Shown here piece after piece: positions 38,249 to 47,058 of a stretch of DNA of 64,000 nt. Below the pieces are notes generated by a model. It made no database searches and was not told where the DNA came from. It was given only the letters and a program-made list of their open reading frames with translations. The stretch is from Ornithinibacillus gellani (GTDB taxonomy: Bacteria > Bacillota > Bacilli > Bacillales > Amphibacillaceae), in NCBI RefSeq assembly GCF_003730295.1, contig NZ_QTSZ01000017.1, forward strand, positions 62,001 to 126,000, in the 5' to 3' direction. Each line of letters begins with the position of its first letter. Within the stretch, counting starts at the first letter, position 1. The translations under genes and the position numbers were made by a program.

Positions 38249-38701
38249 CTATTTTCCAATTTCCAAAGCTTTCATCAACATACTTTTACTAGCGTTTAAA
38301 GCCGTAATATTTGCTTCATAGGAACGAGTTGCTCCCATTAAATCAACCATTTCCTTTAAAGGATCGACATTCGGCATTTGGACGTAACCTGACTCATCCG
38401 CATCTGGATGGTTCGGATTAAACACAAGTTTAAATGGTTCTTCATCCTCTACGATTTTAGAAACCCGTACGCCCTCTGCAGCATTTCCACTTGATGCTTG
38501 TTGAAGTGCTGAGCGAAAGCTTTGTCCATTTATCGGTTTCATATGTACTAACTTTCTGCGATAAGGCTCAAACTCGCCTGCCTCATTCACTGTTGCTCTT
38601 GTGGAATCTGCATTAGCAATATTGGATGAAATAACGTCCATACGAAGTCTTTGGGCTGTCAATGCACTTCCACTTGCGTTTATCGCATTAAATATCGACA
38701 T
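38249..38701 (-). CDS. flgC: Flagellar rod protein FlgC
   Basis: Proximal rod protein of 150 residues. The N-terminal rod motif is LRMDVISSNIANADSTRA, and the C-terminal domain has EMVDLMGATRSYEANITALN. It lies 2 nt after flgB. Confidence 0.98.
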   Translation of the reverse strand: MSIFNAINASGSALTAQRLRMDVISSNIANADSTRATVNEAGEFEPYRRKLVHMKPINGQSFRSALQQASSGNAAEGVRVSKIVEDEEPFKLVFNPNHPDADESGYVQMPNVDPLKEMVDLMGATRSYEANITALNASKSMLMKALEIGK

Positions 38702-38703
38702 CG

Positions 38704-39102
38704 TTAACGCCCTCCTCTTATAACAGTTTGCAAATTATTAAATTTACCATTCATTCGATCTACTAATGCTTGATAATAAATTTGATTTTTAGCTAGCTCG
38801 GACATTTCTTTATCGATATCCACATTATTGCCGTTGTGATTATAGGACGTTTGTCCCCTTTGCACAATTTGATAAGGTGTAGTTGGCTGTCCGAAATCGA
38901 TATGCTTGCTATGTGTACGCTTTGTTTTCACTGTACCGAACATCGCATTGTCTAGTACATTTTTGAAAACTACTTCTTTAGACTTATAGTTTGGTGTATC
39001 AACATTTGCGATATTTGTTGAAATAGCACGATTTTTGGCCGATGAATAATCTAGAGACTGTGATAATGACTGAATTGTTTTACCAAACAAATCGATGATC
39101 AT
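38704..39102 (-). CDS. flgB: Flagellar rod protein FlgB
   Basis: First gene of the fla/che operon and a proximal rod protein, 132 residues. Rod motif: NRAISTNIANVDTPNYKSKE. C-terminal: VDIDKEMSELAKNQIYYQAL. ATG 39102 lies close (3 nt) to AAGGAG, which may weaken initiation. The upstream gap holds the probable operon promoter. Confidence 0.97.
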   Translation of the reverse strand: MIIDLFGKTIQSLSQSLDYSSAKNRAISTNIANVDTPNYKSKEVVFKNVLDNAMFGTVKTKRTHSKHIDFGQPTTPYQIVQRGQTSYNHNGNNVDIDKEMSELAKNQIYYQALVDRMNGKFNNLQTVIRGGR

Positions 39103-39231
39103 CCACTCCTTTTACATTTAGTTCCATTTATACAATAATTAAATCTTCTTAAACAGTTGATACATAAGCATTCAATCGTTTGTGAAACAAGTTAAAAATG
39201 GACACCCATAAAATTTTTAATCACTACGAAT

Positions 39232-39260
39232 ATTGTATGTTATATCTTTTTCAAAGTCTA
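39232..39260 (-). promoter_or_regulatory. Candidate sigma-A promoter of the fla/che operon
   Basis: TAGACT (39260-39255), 17 bp, TACAAT (39237-39232). The -10 matches 5 of 6 and the -35 4 of 6 consensus bases. It would leave a leader of about 120 nt before flgB. Confidence 0.5.
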
Positions 39261-39411
39261 TCGTTATTCGACACAATTCATATTGGGAAAGTGAAATGGA
39301 TATAAAGTCCTAGTACTTTTAACTCATTATTCAACCATTAAATGTATTTAATGCCACTTAATTGTAAAATTAATGAATACAAAAGAAATCTTTTCCTTTG
39401 TAATTTTGTGA

Positions 39412-39426
39412 AAACGGACCAAGATT
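39412..39426 (+). promoter_or_regulatory. CodY-box-like site upstream of flgB
   Basis: AATTTTGTGAAAACG matches 12 of 15 positions of the CodY consensus AATTTTCWGAAAATT. CodY represses fla/che in B. subtilis, and codY is the neighbouring gene. It lies about 150 bp upstream of the candidate promoter, so a direct effect is uncertain. Confidence 0.35.
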
Positions 39427-39529
39427 AGACATAAATTAGGTAATTAGAACTACAACTAAAAACCCATTATCTTATTTATACCATAAATTTCGTTCGGCAT
39501 AGCAAACTATTTTAATGCTAAATAATTTT

Positions 39530-39932
39530 GTAGCTAACATCTTTTCATATAGACAAATAAATTTGTTTGTCAGCGTTACATCAGAAAAATCTATATCAAA
39601 GGGAATTTATATCACTGTGCTGTACAAGGTAGGACTATGTCATCTGGCAATTAATGAAGGATTGCGTTCAAAAAAAGACCCAAATCTCTGGTGGAGGGTG
39701 AAAGCAATTACAAGTTGCACGTGCATTACTTTATGGCAAAGAAATTCTAGTGGTGGACGAAGCTTTATCTGGGTTAGATGAGGACAGTGCGAATCGCTTA
39801 AATCAATTAATCATGCGTTATCCAGGAACTGTGATTGATATCGAGCATCGACTGGATGAGAAAATGAGGAGGCGATTTAATAAAATAATTGAAGTAAGCA
39901 AAGTTACCGCACAAGTAAGTTACGAAGGATAA
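39530..39932 (+). pseudogene. Decayed ABC-transporter ATPase C-terminal fragment
   Basis: This is the only plus-strand coding trace. In the last 60 codons the Walker B/D-loop region is intact (VVDEALSGLDEDSANRLNQL), followed by the H-loop His in VIDIEHRLDEK and a normal ending at TAA 39932. Just upstream the text continues as LQVARALLYGKEIL. Before that the signature LSGGE is broken: the bases encode SGG at about 39688-39696 but run into TGA, and an earlier piece (VGLCHLAINEGL, SKKDPNL) is in another frame. The N-terminal ATPase and membrane domains are absent. It is an old remnant of an exporter-type ATPase, not a working gene. Confidence 0.75.
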
Positions 39933-39968
39933 GGTGGCATAATTGCATCTATAATTACATTTTATTAA

Positions 39969-40005
39969 AAAAAGACAGTTGAATTTTCATTCTAACTGTC
40001 TTTTT
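39969..40005. terminator. Bidirectional terminator between codY and the ABC relic
   Basis: AAAAAGACAGTT (39969-39980) pairs with AACTGTCTTTTT (39994-40005), with A and T runs on both sides. It can end codY transcription on the minus strand, about 190 nt past the codY stop, and any plus-strand transcription of the relic. Confidence 0.8.
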
Positions 40006-40144
40006 CAATTTTTCAATACATGTATGTCTTGTTTATCACAGGTTAACTGGCTGTGAGACCCCCTCTTCAAGTATTTTTGCGTTGATAACAAGAAATGATA
40101 AGTCGGGAATCAACAGCCAGTAAAGACCTGATTGGTTCAACTAA

Positions 40145-40181
40145 CAATGAGTGGGGGAAGTGCAAAAATCCCCACTGATTG
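40145..40181 (-). other. Hairpin just downstream of codY
   Basis: AGTGGGG / CCCCACT (40176-40170 and 40156-40150), flanked by CAAT/ATTG, 18 nt after the codY stop. It has no T run. It may protect the 3' end or act as a weak terminator. Confidence 0.45.
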
Positions 40182-40198
40182 AAGTTTGAAGTTTCACT

Positions 40199-40978
40199 TT
40201 ATCTGGAACGAAGCTTATCTAGTTCTACTAGGAATTTATCGTTCAATACTTTGATATATGTTCCTTTCATACCTAGGGAACGTGATTCAATAACCCCAGC
40301 ACTCTCTAGCTTTCTCAATGCATTTACGATAACGGAGCGAGTGATTCCTACGCGATCTGCAATTTTACTTGCAACAAGTAAGCCTTCATTGCCGTTCAAT
40401 TCCTCAAAGATATGGTCAATAGCTTCTAGTTCACTATAAGATAAAGAACTGATTGCCATTTGAACAACCGCTTTACTTCTAGCTTCCATTTCAATTTCTT
40501 CTGTTTTCTCATGTAAGATTTCCATACCAACCACAGTTGCACCATATTCAGCCAATAACAGGTCATCTTCATTAAAGCTTTCTGTTAGTTTACCTAGTAC
40601 AAGTGTACCTAGACGTTCGCCACCACCAATAATAGGGACAATCGTTGTTAAACCGGACTGGAACAATTCCTTATTCTCTACTGGAAAAACTGTGTATGGA
40701 CTTGAAATATCCAGGTTTGCAGTTGTTTCATGAATATTAAATAGTCCTTGTGTATATTCTTCTGGGAACTGTCTATCTTCCAACATCGATTTCATACGGT
40801 CATTATCAATTTCTTGGTTAATGGCATAGCCTAGAAGCTTTCCTCTTCTGCTGACAATGTATACATTCCCTTTCAATACATCTCTTAAGGATGCAGACAT
40901 GTCATTAAAGTTAACTGACTTTCCTGTTGCCTTTTGTAGCATTGCGTTAATTTTTCTTGCACGGTTTAATAGTTCCAT
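40199..40978 (-). CDS. codY: Global nutritional repressor CodY
   Basis: GTP- and branched-chain-amino-acid-sensing repressor of post-exponential genes. The N-terminal GAF domain (residues 1-155, e.g. [20 protein letters not shown]) binds isoleucine/valine, and the C-terminal winged helix has [20 protein letters not shown]. The 259-residue length matches B. subtilis. Last gene of the xerC-hslV-hslU-codY operon. Confidence 0.98.
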   Translation of the reverse strand: MELLNRARKINAMLQKATGKSVNFNDMSASLRDVLKGNVYIVSRRGKLLGYAINQEIDNDRMKSMLEDRQFPEEYTQGLFNIHETTANLDISSPYTVFPVENKELFQSGLTTIVPIIGGGERLGTLVLGKLTESFNEDDLLLAEYGATVVGMEILHEKTEEIEMEARSKAVVQMAISSLSYSELEAIDHIFEELNGNEGLLVASKIADRVGITRSVIVNALRKLESAGVIESRSLGMKGTYIKVLNDKFLVELDKLRSR

Positions 40979-41016
40979 GATAATCCTCCATTCAATATTT
41001 GAATTTTACATATTTT

Positions 41017-42411
41017 TTACAATATAAATTGACTTAAATCTTTATCTTTTACAATGGAATTTAATTTGCCGTCAACATACTCCGGTGTTATTTCAATGGT
41101 TTCCAATGTAATGCTTGGTGCCTCAAAGGATAAATCCTCTAATAGCTTTTCCAAAATAGTATGCAATCGTCGTGCACCAATATTATCTGTTTCCTGATTA
41201 ACTTGATAAGCAATTTCTGCCAGTCTTTTAATGGCTCCATTTGTAAATACAACATCAATATCTTCTGTTTTCAACAATGCCTGATACTGTTTTAGCAATG
41301 CATTAGAAGGTTCTTTTAGAATACGCTCAAAATCTTCTACAGACAGTTTTTCAAGCTCCACACGAATGGGGAATCTCCCTTGCAGTTCTGGAATTAAGTC
41401 AGATGGTTTACTCATATGAAAAGCTCCGGCAGCAATAAATAGCATATGATCTGTTTTAACAGGTCCATGCTTCGTGACTACCGTTGAACCTTCCACAATC
41501 GGCAAGATATCACGCTGAACCCCCTCCCGCGATACATTCGGAGAGTTATCTTCCTTGCCTGCCACCTTATCAATTTCATCCACAAAAATAATCCCGGACT
41601 GTTCTGCCCGTTCAATCGCAATTTGAGCTACCTCTTCCATATCGATCAGTTTCTGGGCTTCCTGCTGTGTTAATACCTTCCTTGCCTCTGATACCGGCAG
41701 CTTACGTTTTTTCTTACGCTTCGGCATAAACTGTCCAAAGGCATCTTGCATATTCATCCCCATTTGTTCCATACCCGAACCTTGTAGCATGTCAAACATG
41801 GAAGGGGGAACTTCTTCAATTTCAACAGTTACGATATGGTCTTCCAATTCACCTAATGCTAATTGATGAGCTACTCGTTGGCGCTTGGTTCTTACCTCGT
41901 CATCCTTGACGTGATCCTTACCATCTTCCTCTGTTTGAGATTGCCCGGAAAATAGCATCTCCAACGGATTTTTCATATTGGATTGTTTTTTGGCCTGCGG
42001 AACAAGCAATTTAACAAGCTTTTCATTTGCTTCTTTTTCCGCACGATCCATCACGCCTTCAAGCTGTTCTTCTTTCACCATGCGCATCGCCATTTCCACG
42101 AGATCGCGCACCATGGATTCTACATCACGTCCAACATAACCGACTTCTGTAAACTTCGTTGCTTCCACTTTTACAAATGGTGCACCAACTAGCTTAGCTA
42201 GTCTTCTAGCAATTTCTGTTTTACCTACGCCTGTTGGACCAATCATCAATATATTTTTTGGAACAATCTCATCTTTGATTTTTTCGTCCAGCTTCGTACG
42301 ACGATAACGATTACGAAGTGCAACAGCAACTGATTTCTTGGCAGTCTGTTGTCCAATGATATATTGATCCAATTGCTCAACAATTTGTCTTGGGGTTAAT
42401 TCCATTCCCAT
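41017..42411 (-). CDS. hslU: HslU (ClpY) protease ATPase subunit
   Basis: AAA+ unfoldase that feeds HslV. Walker [17 protein letters not shown] (residues 58-73), Walker [13 protein letters not shown], an inserted I domain in the middle, and the C-terminal sensor segment [20 protein letters not shown] 42411 gives 464 residues and [11 protein letters not shown], which aligns with B. subtilis ClpY; AGGAGG is 12 nt upstream, rather far. The frame is open upstream to 42432 only by using a GTG inside the hslV end. Confidence 0.97.
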   Translation of the reverse strand: MGMELTPRQIVEQLDQYIIGQQTAKKSVAVALRNRYRRTKLDEKIKDEIVPKNILMIGPTGVGKTEIARRLAKLVGAPFVKVEATKFTEVGYVGRDVESMVRDLVEMAMRMVKEEQLEGVMDRAEKEANEKLVKLLVPQAKKQSNMKNPLEMLFSGQSQTEEDGKDHVKDDEVRTKRQRVAHQLALGELEDHIVTVEIEEVPPSMFDMLQGSGMEQMGMNMQDAFGQFMPKRKKKRKLPVSEARKVLTQQEAQKLIDMEEVAQIAIERAEQSGIIFVDEIDKVAGKEDNSPNVSREGVQRDILPIVEGSTVVTKHGPVKTDHMLFIAAGAFHMSKPSDLIPELQGRFPIRVELEKLSVEDFERILKEPSNALLKQYQALLKTEDIDVVFTNGAIKRLAEIAYQVNQETDNIGARRLHTILEKLLEDLSFEAPSITLETIEITPEYVDGKLNSIVKDKDLSQFIL

Positions 42412-42428
42412 CTTTGCAATCGGCCTCC

Positions 42429-42974
42429 TCACTCCAAAACTTCCAGTGTAATTTGGTCATTGGTATAGACACAGATTTCACCGGCAATTGTCAATGCTGC
42501 CTGCGCAATTTCTTTTGCAGATAAATGATCCGAGTATCTGACTAATGCCCTGCCGGCACTTAATGCATAATTGCCACCGGAACCGATAGCAAGAATGCCA
42601 TCATCTGGTTCAATGACTTCACCAGTACCAGATACAAGTAACATATTGGACTTATTCATCACAATCAGCATTGCTTCGAGCTTACGAAGCACGCGATCGC
42701 TGCGCCATTCCTTAGCAAGTTCGACAGCAGCCCGTGTTAGATTACCATCATATGCCTCCAGCTTGCCTTCGAATTTTTCAAATAATGTAAAGGCATCTGC
42801 AACAGATCCTGCAAATCCTGCAAGCACTTTCCCGTTATACAAGGTTCGTACTTTTTTCGCTTTATGCTTCATTACGACAGCATTGCCTAAAGTTACCTGA
42901 CCGTCGCCACTCATGGCACATTGACCATTGTGACTGACAGCAAATATCGTTGTTGCATGCATTTCTTGTACCAA
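42429..42974 (-). CDS. hslV: HslV (ClpQ) protease subunit
   Basis: Proteasome-like peptidase of 181 residues. Motifs: [40 protein letters not shown] and [16 protein letters not shown]. Start is TTG 42974, with AGAGGTGA just upstream, giving [12 protein letters not shown]. subtilis ClpQ begins MSSFHATTIF and uses an exposed N-terminal Ser; here no Ser is present and the conserved Thr pair lies after HA, so maturation may differ. The stop lies 17 nt before hslU. Confidence 0.96.
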   Translation of the reverse strand: MVQEMHATTIFAVSHNGQCAMSGDGQVTLGNAVVMKHKAKKVRTLYNGKVLAGFAGSVADAFTLFEKFEGKLEAYDGNLTRAAVELAKEWRSDRVLRKLEAMLIVMNKSNMLLVSGTGEVIEPDDGILAIGSGGNYALSAGRALVRYSDHLSAKEIAQAALTIAGEICVYTNDQITLEVLE

Positions 42975-42999
42975 ACAATCACCTCTTCACTCAGCTTGG

Positions 43000-43908
43000 T
43001 CAATCATTTGCCCGTGGATGGGCCTTTAAGTAAACGCTACGCAGATGATCCTTTGTCACATGTGTATAAATTTGTGTGGAAGAAAGATTCTCATGCCCTA
43101 ATAATTCCTGGACAGTTCGTAAATCCGCTCCCTCGTTCAGCATATGTGTTGCGAAGGTATGTCGCAGCTTATGTGGATGGACATGTACAGTTAATGCTGC
43201 TTTTTCCACCATTTTATCAAGTATCATACGAATCCCTCTCGCTGTCAGTGGTTGACCACGAAAGTTCAAAAACAAATCATTTGTTGGCTGTGATGTTTTA
43301 CCTGCAAGTTTCCCTCTGCCGTCTTGGATATATGTTTCCAATGCCATTTCCGCATAACTACCAAAAGGCACATAACGTTCTTTTCGTCCTTTACCAGTGA
43401 CAAGCATCGTACCAATTGCGAAGTCCACATCGTGAAGCTGTAAACCTACACACTCACTCACCCTGATACCTGTCGCATATAAGGTTTCCAATATGGCTTG
43501 ATTTCGCTGACCCAATGGATCAGTTACATCATTCACCGCAAACAGCTTATCGAGCTCTTCCGTATAAAGGAAACCAGGTATGGTTTTGCTCGTTTTTGGT
43601 AAGTTAATTTGCTGAAATGGATTATTTGACACGTTTCCTTGTCGCTCTAAAAATCTGTAAAAACTACGTAAGCTTGATATTTGCCGCGATACCGTTCTCC
43701 TGCTCAATTTTTGCTCGTATAAATAAGCCAAAAATAAACGGACAACATGATGATCAACCTCTTGAAAGCTTTCCACATTTTCACGCTGCAAAAACAAATG
43801 TAGTGTTTCCAGATCATTCAGATAATACTTAATTGTATAGGGTGAAGCATTTTTTTCAATCTGCAAATATTCGACAAAATCCTTTTGATTTACGGCATAG
43901 TCCTCCAT
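43000..43908 (-). CDS. xerC: Tyrosine recombinase XerC (CodV)
   Basis: Site-specific recombinase for chromosome dimer resolution at dif. The N-terminal SAM-like domain (EYLQIEKNASPYTIKYYLND) is followed by the catalytic domain with Arg in ATGIRVSECVGL, the HxLRHTFATHML box, and the nucleophile Tyr in LSSTQIYTHVT. ATG 43908 lies 8 nt after AAGGAG; an ATG two codons earlier is too close. First gene of the codY operon. Confidence 0.97.
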   Translation of the reverse strand: MEDYAVNQKDFVEYLQIEKNASPYTIKYYLNDLETLHLFLQRENVESFQEVDHHVVRLFLAYLYEQKLSRRTVSRQISSLRSFYRFLERQGNVSNNPFQQINLPKTSKTIPGFLYTEELDKLFAVNDVTDPLGQRNQAILETLYATGIRVSECVGLQLHDVDFAIGTMLVTGKGRKERYVPFGSYAEMALETYIQDGRGKLAGKTSQPTNDLFLNFRGQPLTARGIRMILDKMVEKAALTVHVHPHKLRHTFATHMLNEGADLRTVQELLGHENLSSTQIYTHVTKDHLRSVYLKAHPRAND

Positions 43909-43938
43909 TTGCATTACTCCTTAGTGAATGGCGAATAA

Positions 43939-43967
43939 AGCATATCATATATTAATTTTCAAATCAA
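43939..43967 (-). promoter_or_regulatory. Sigma-A promoter of xerC-hslVU-codY with partial CodY box
   Basis: TTGATT (43967-43962), 17 bp, TATGCT (43944-43939), about 24 nt before the xerC start region. The sequence at 43954-43968 matches 11 of 15 bases of the CodY box and overlaps the -35, hinting at weak autoregulation. Confidence 0.7.
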
Positions 43968-44088
43968 TAAATTTAACTAAATTGTAACAACATTCAGAAA
44001 GACACTGAAAATGGATTCGTTTTACTTGCTAAATTGCAAAAACTTTATGTATGCACGTTCACATGCATCCATATGTAAATTTTTGTAT

Positions 44089-44195
44089 AAAAAATGGTCC
44101 TATTGGAATGGTGTGCAGCATCCCTACATAACAGGCTTGTCATGGAAAGCTATATATATCCACAAACAAGCTGTCAAGTAAATTTCCTTTCCAAT
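44089..44195 (-). ncRNA. Candidate small structured RNA, about 107 nt
   Basis: A strong promoter ends at 44201, and a T6 run sits at 44094-44089. Between them the 5' region ATTGGAA (44195-44189) can pair with TTCCAAT (44108-44102); in DNA the repeat is 11 bp (44098-44108 with 44189-44199). Inside, ACAGCTTGT pairs with ACAAGCcTGT (one bulge; 44174-44166 and 44140-44131), and TGTGGA with TCCATG extends the rod. The two sides between outer and inner stems form an open bubble, a layout that recalls 6S RNA though much shorter. No ORF is present. It lies where trmFO is found in B. subtilis. Function unknown. Confidence 0.5.
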
Positions 44196-44200
44196 AGGAT

Positions 44201-44229
44201 ATTATATCTATTTGGTTCATAATAGTCAA
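44201..44229 (-). promoter_or_regulatory. Strong sigma-A promoter of the candidate small RNA
   Basis: TTGACT (44229-44224), 17 bp, TATAAT (44206-44201): 11 of 12 consensus bases. A second possible promoter, TTGACA-17-TATAGC, lies inside the RNA (44177-44149). Confidence 0.75.
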
Positions 44230-44232
44230 TAA

Positions 44233-44268
44233 AAACAATTCATGCATTCATAAACTTTACAATTGTTT
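44233..44268 (-). terminator. Weak terminator after the 110-codon gene
   Basis: AAACAATT / AATTGTTT (44268-44261 and 44240-44233), followed by TTATTG, 17 nt after the stop codon. The stem is AT-rich and partly overlaps the -35 area of the next promoter. Confidence 0.4.
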
Positions 44269-44285
44269 CTATAAGCCAATGTATT

Positions 44286-44618
44286 CTAATTATTGCCATG
44301 GGTTTCGTTGATTATTCCCATTTCTCTCATTTTTTGTTTTGTATCATCTGTTCCTAAAAGATAAATGCGGCGATAAATTTCCATTAAATGTGCGTCATAA
44401 CCATATCGTTCATCATCAACACTGAATTCATCAAATGGTTTTGCCAAATATTCTACTGCCTTTACAGCATGTGATTTTTTCTTTTTAAATAAATCTCGAA
44501 TTTCCTCTACTTCATCTGTAGATGCTTCAATTTCAAATTCAATGCCACTATCTGGTACAGACATGGTACGAATATCTTCCTTATCTACTGTTACATAATA
44601 AATTTGTTTTTCATTCAT
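44286..44618 (-). CDS. Unknown 110-residue acidic protein
   Basis: I do not recognise this protein. It begins MNEKQIYYVTVDKEDIRTM, has no signal peptide or membrane helix, and is rich in Asp, Glu and Lys. The recognisable core is VEEIRDLFKKKKSHAVKAVE, followed by DDERYGYDAHLMEIYRRIYL. ATG 44618 has GGGAGGG 8 nt upstream. It lies between topA and xerC, in the place of trmFO, but at 110 residues it cannot be that enzyme and shows no FAD-binding GxGxxG. Good ribosome site and codon pattern support it as real. Confidence 0.8.
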   Translation of the reverse strand: MNEKQIYYVTVDKEDIRTMSVPDSGIEFEIEASTDEVEEIRDLFKKKKSHAVKAVEYLAKPFDEFSVDDERYGYDAHLMEIYRRIYLLGTDDTKQKMREMGIINETHGNN

Positions 44619-44724
44619 CAAGAAACCCTCCCTTACCAAGTAATTCCCTTTTTGCTTTACTTAAAACATGCAGCCTCCTCCATCCTCGCATTGTCCTTAT
44701 CACCATGCAAAAGTGCTGCCTTCA

Positions 44725-44767
44725 TAAAAAAACACCACCACATTCCATTTTGGAATGATGGTGGTGT
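44725..44767 (-). terminator. Rho-independent terminator of topA
   Basis: Long hairpin ACACCACCA(T)CATTCC / GGAATGTGGTGGTGT (44767-44752 and 44746-44732, one bulged base), followed by seven T. It starts 24 nt after the topA stop. Confidence 0.92.
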
Positions 44768-44791
44768 CTCTTTTAATACAGCTGTGAATGT

Positions 44792-46870
44792 CTAGCCTTG
44801 AGGCGCTTCTTTATAATCACATTTTGTACATTGAATTTGTGTTTGTTTTTTAATTTTTTTCTCTACAAGTAATGATTCGCATTTCGGGCATGGACGTGAT
44901 ATCGGCTTATCCCAAGAAACAAAGTCACATTCCGGGAATCGATCACAGCCATAAAATGTACGCCGTTTTTTGGATTTTCTTTCTACGACTTCACCCTTTT
45001 TACAGGTTGGACATTGGACACCTATTTTCTTTAAAATCGGCTTTGTATTTCGACATTCCGGAAAATTAGAGCAAGCAAGGAATTTACCATAGCGGCCCAT
45101 TTTATAGACCATTTCATGACCACATTTCTCACAATCAATTCCAGCAGGCTCATCCTTGATTTCAATTTTTGCCATTTCTTGTTCCGCTTTTTCCAAACGA
45201 ATGTGGAAGTCCTTATAGAAATCATCCAATAACTGGATCCACTCTGTTTTACCTTCCTCGATGGAGTCAAGATCACTTTCCATCTTCACCGTGAAATCAA
45301 CATCAATGATTTCCGGGAAAAATTCCTGCAGCATTTCTATAACAATGACACCAAGCTCAGTTGGAATAAACCGCTTGTTATCAATGCTAACATAGCCACG
45401 TCTTTGAATCGTATCTAATGTCGGTGCATAAGTTGATGGACGGCCGATTCCCTTTTCTTCCATCGTTCGAACCAGGCGAGCCTCTGTATAGCGTGGCGGT
45501 GGCTGTGTAAAATGCTGATTCGGTTTAATATCCTTTGCTTGTACAACTGTTCCCTCCTCTAACTCTGGCAAAAATGCCTGATCTTTCTGTTTAGAATCAT
45601 CGCTACTTTCAATGTATACGCGCATAAACCCTTTAAACTTTACCTTTGAGCCAGTTGCTCGGAATTCAATACGACCATTTTTCAAATGGACTGTCATTGT
45701 ATCCAATACAGCCTGTGCCATTTGACTTGCCAAAAAACGTTCCCAAATGAGCTTATAAAGACGAAGCTGATCCCTGGATAAGACTGTTTTCAATGAAGAA
45801 GGTTCGCGCATTACGGATGTTGGACGAATTGCTTCGTGGGCATCCTGTGCACCTTCTTTTTTCTTTGTAACACGCTTGGTACCCAGATATTCTTTCCCAT
45901 ATGCATTTTCGATATATTCAGCAGCTTCCTGCCTGGCTACATCGGATATTCTTGTTGAATCGGTACGCATATAAGTTATCAGACCGGTAATACCGCCTGC
46001 TTTTTTGCCTAAATCTATTCCTTCATATAATTGCTGGGCAAGCATCATTGTTTTCTTTGCACGGAAATTCAGTTTTCGTGCGGCCTCTTGCTGCAAGGAA
46101 GACGTAATAAACGGAAGGGCGGGATTACGCTTTCGCTCACGTTTGTTTACTTTATCAATTGTAAATTCTTTTGATTTCAACTCATTCAAAATTTCTTTTA
46201 CATCTGCTTCTGATTCGAGCTTCTTTTTCTTACCATCTAATCCGTAAAAAGCACCTTCGAATTGTTCCTTATCCTTTAGAAAGTCAGCTTCAATGGACCA
46301 GTATTCTTCCGGCTTAAAGTTTTCAATCTCTTTTTCGCGATCAATAATCATTTTTAAGGCTACCGACTGCACGCGTCCGGCACTTAGACCTTTTTTCACT
46401 TTTTTCCATAGTAATGGACTGATGTTGTACCCAACTAATCGGTCCAGTATACGTCTTGCCTGTTGCGCTTCTACTAAATCGATATCAATCGCTCGTGGAT
46501 GCTTAAATGATTCTTTGATGGCATCTTTCGTAATTTCATTAAATACGACACGGCATGCTGAGTCTTCATCAACATTGAGCGCGTGCGCCAAATGCCAAGC
46601 AATTGCTTCCCCTTCGCGATCCGGGTCAGCCGCGAGATAAATCTTTTTGGCTTTTTTTGCCGAGCTTCTTAGGTCTTTTAAAATATCACCTTTACCACGA
46701 ATCGTAATATATTTAGGTTTAAAATTATCATCTGGGTCAACACCCATTTGGCTTTTCGGTAAATCAATAACATGACCCATGGAAGCCTTTACTTTATATT
46801 TCTTTCCTAAATAACGTTCTATCGTTTTCGCCTTAGCTGGCGATTCCACGATTACTAAATAATCTGCCAT
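44792..46870 (-). CDS. topA: DNA topoisomerase I
   Basis: Type IA topoisomerase that relaxes negative supercoils. The Toprim domain has [16 protein letters not shown] and [18 protein letters not shown]; the active-site Tyr is in [14 protein letters not shown]. Three C-terminal Cys4 zinc ribbons follow (CEKCGHEM...[10 protein letters not shown]...[10 protein letters not shown]...C..C). ATG 46870 with GGGAGG upstream gives 692 residues, the family norm; the frame extends nine codons more without a ribosome site. Confidence 0.98.
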   Translation of the reverse strand: MADYLVIVESPAKAKTIERYLGKKYKVKASMGHVIDLPKSQMGVDPDDNFKPKYITIRGKGDILKDLRSSAKKAKKIYLAADPDREGEAIAWHLAHALNVDEDSACRVVFNEITKDAIKESFKHPRAIDIDLVEAQQARRILDRLVGYNISPLLWKKVKKGLSAGRVQSVALKMIIDREKEIENFKPEEYWSIEADFLKDKEQFEGAFYGLDGKKKKLESEADVKEILNELKSKEFTIDKVNKRERKRNPALPFITSSLQQEAARKLNFRAKKTMMLAQQLYEGIDLGKKAGGITGLITYMRTDSTRISDVARQEAAEYIENAYGKEYLGTKRVTKKKEGAQDAHEAIRPTSVMREPSSLKTVLSRDQLRLYKLIWERFLASQMAQAVLDTMTVHLKNGRIEFRATGSKVKFKGFMRVYIESSDDSKQKDQAFLPELEEGTVVQAKDIKPNQHFTQPPPRYTEARLVRTMEEKGIGRPSTYAPTLDTIQRRGYVSIDNKRFIPTELGVIVIEMLQEFFPEIIDVDFTVKMESDLDSIEEGKTEWIQLLDDFYKDFHIRLEKAEQEMAKIEIKDEPAGIDCEKCGHEMVYKMGRYGKFLACSNFPECRNTKPILKKIGVQCPTCKKGEVVERKSKKRRTFYGCDRFPECDFVSWDKPISRPCPKCESLLVEKKIKKQTQIQCTKCDYKEAPQG

Positions 46871-46995
46871 TATTTTTCCTCCCAAAATGAGGTACAATCA
46901 ATTTTTTTATCTGTTGCCCCTTCATGAGCCGCTCATTTTATCTTGATGGATATAAAAATGAACCATATACAACAATAGATTACAAATCTTCACTA

Positions 46996-47024
46996 ATAGT
47001 AAATATATATATCCTTTTTGTCAA
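46996..47024 (-). promoter_or_regulatory. Sigma-A promoter of topA
   Basis: TTGACA (47024-47019), 17 bp, TACTAT (47001-46996): a consensus -35 and a 5 of 6 -10. It places topA in a unit separate from dprA, with a leader of about 120 nt. Confidence 0.8.
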
Positions 47025-47058
47025 ACAAACTGTTGGAAGTCTTCTTAAAAACACATCA

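Larger units (their letters stand above)
39103..39529 (-). promoter_or_regulatory. Upstream region of the fla/che operon
   Basis: About 430 bp of AT-rich sequence without a supportable gene. It contains one sigma-A-like promoter (39232-39260) and one CodY-box-like site (39412-39426). I did not find a convincing SigD promoter (TAAA-15-GCCGATAA) here. Confidence 0.5.

Noticed and set aside
39515-39781. 88-codon plus-strand frame upstream of the ABC relic, as a separate gene
   Set aside because: Its middle part reads as a frameshifted piece of the same ATPase, so it was merged into the pseudogene.
44098-44199. Insertion sequence or MITE bounded by the 11-bp inverted repeat
   Set aside because: No target-site duplication is visible, and the promoter plus T run fit an RNA gene better. 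A genome-wide copy search would settle it, so this stays open.
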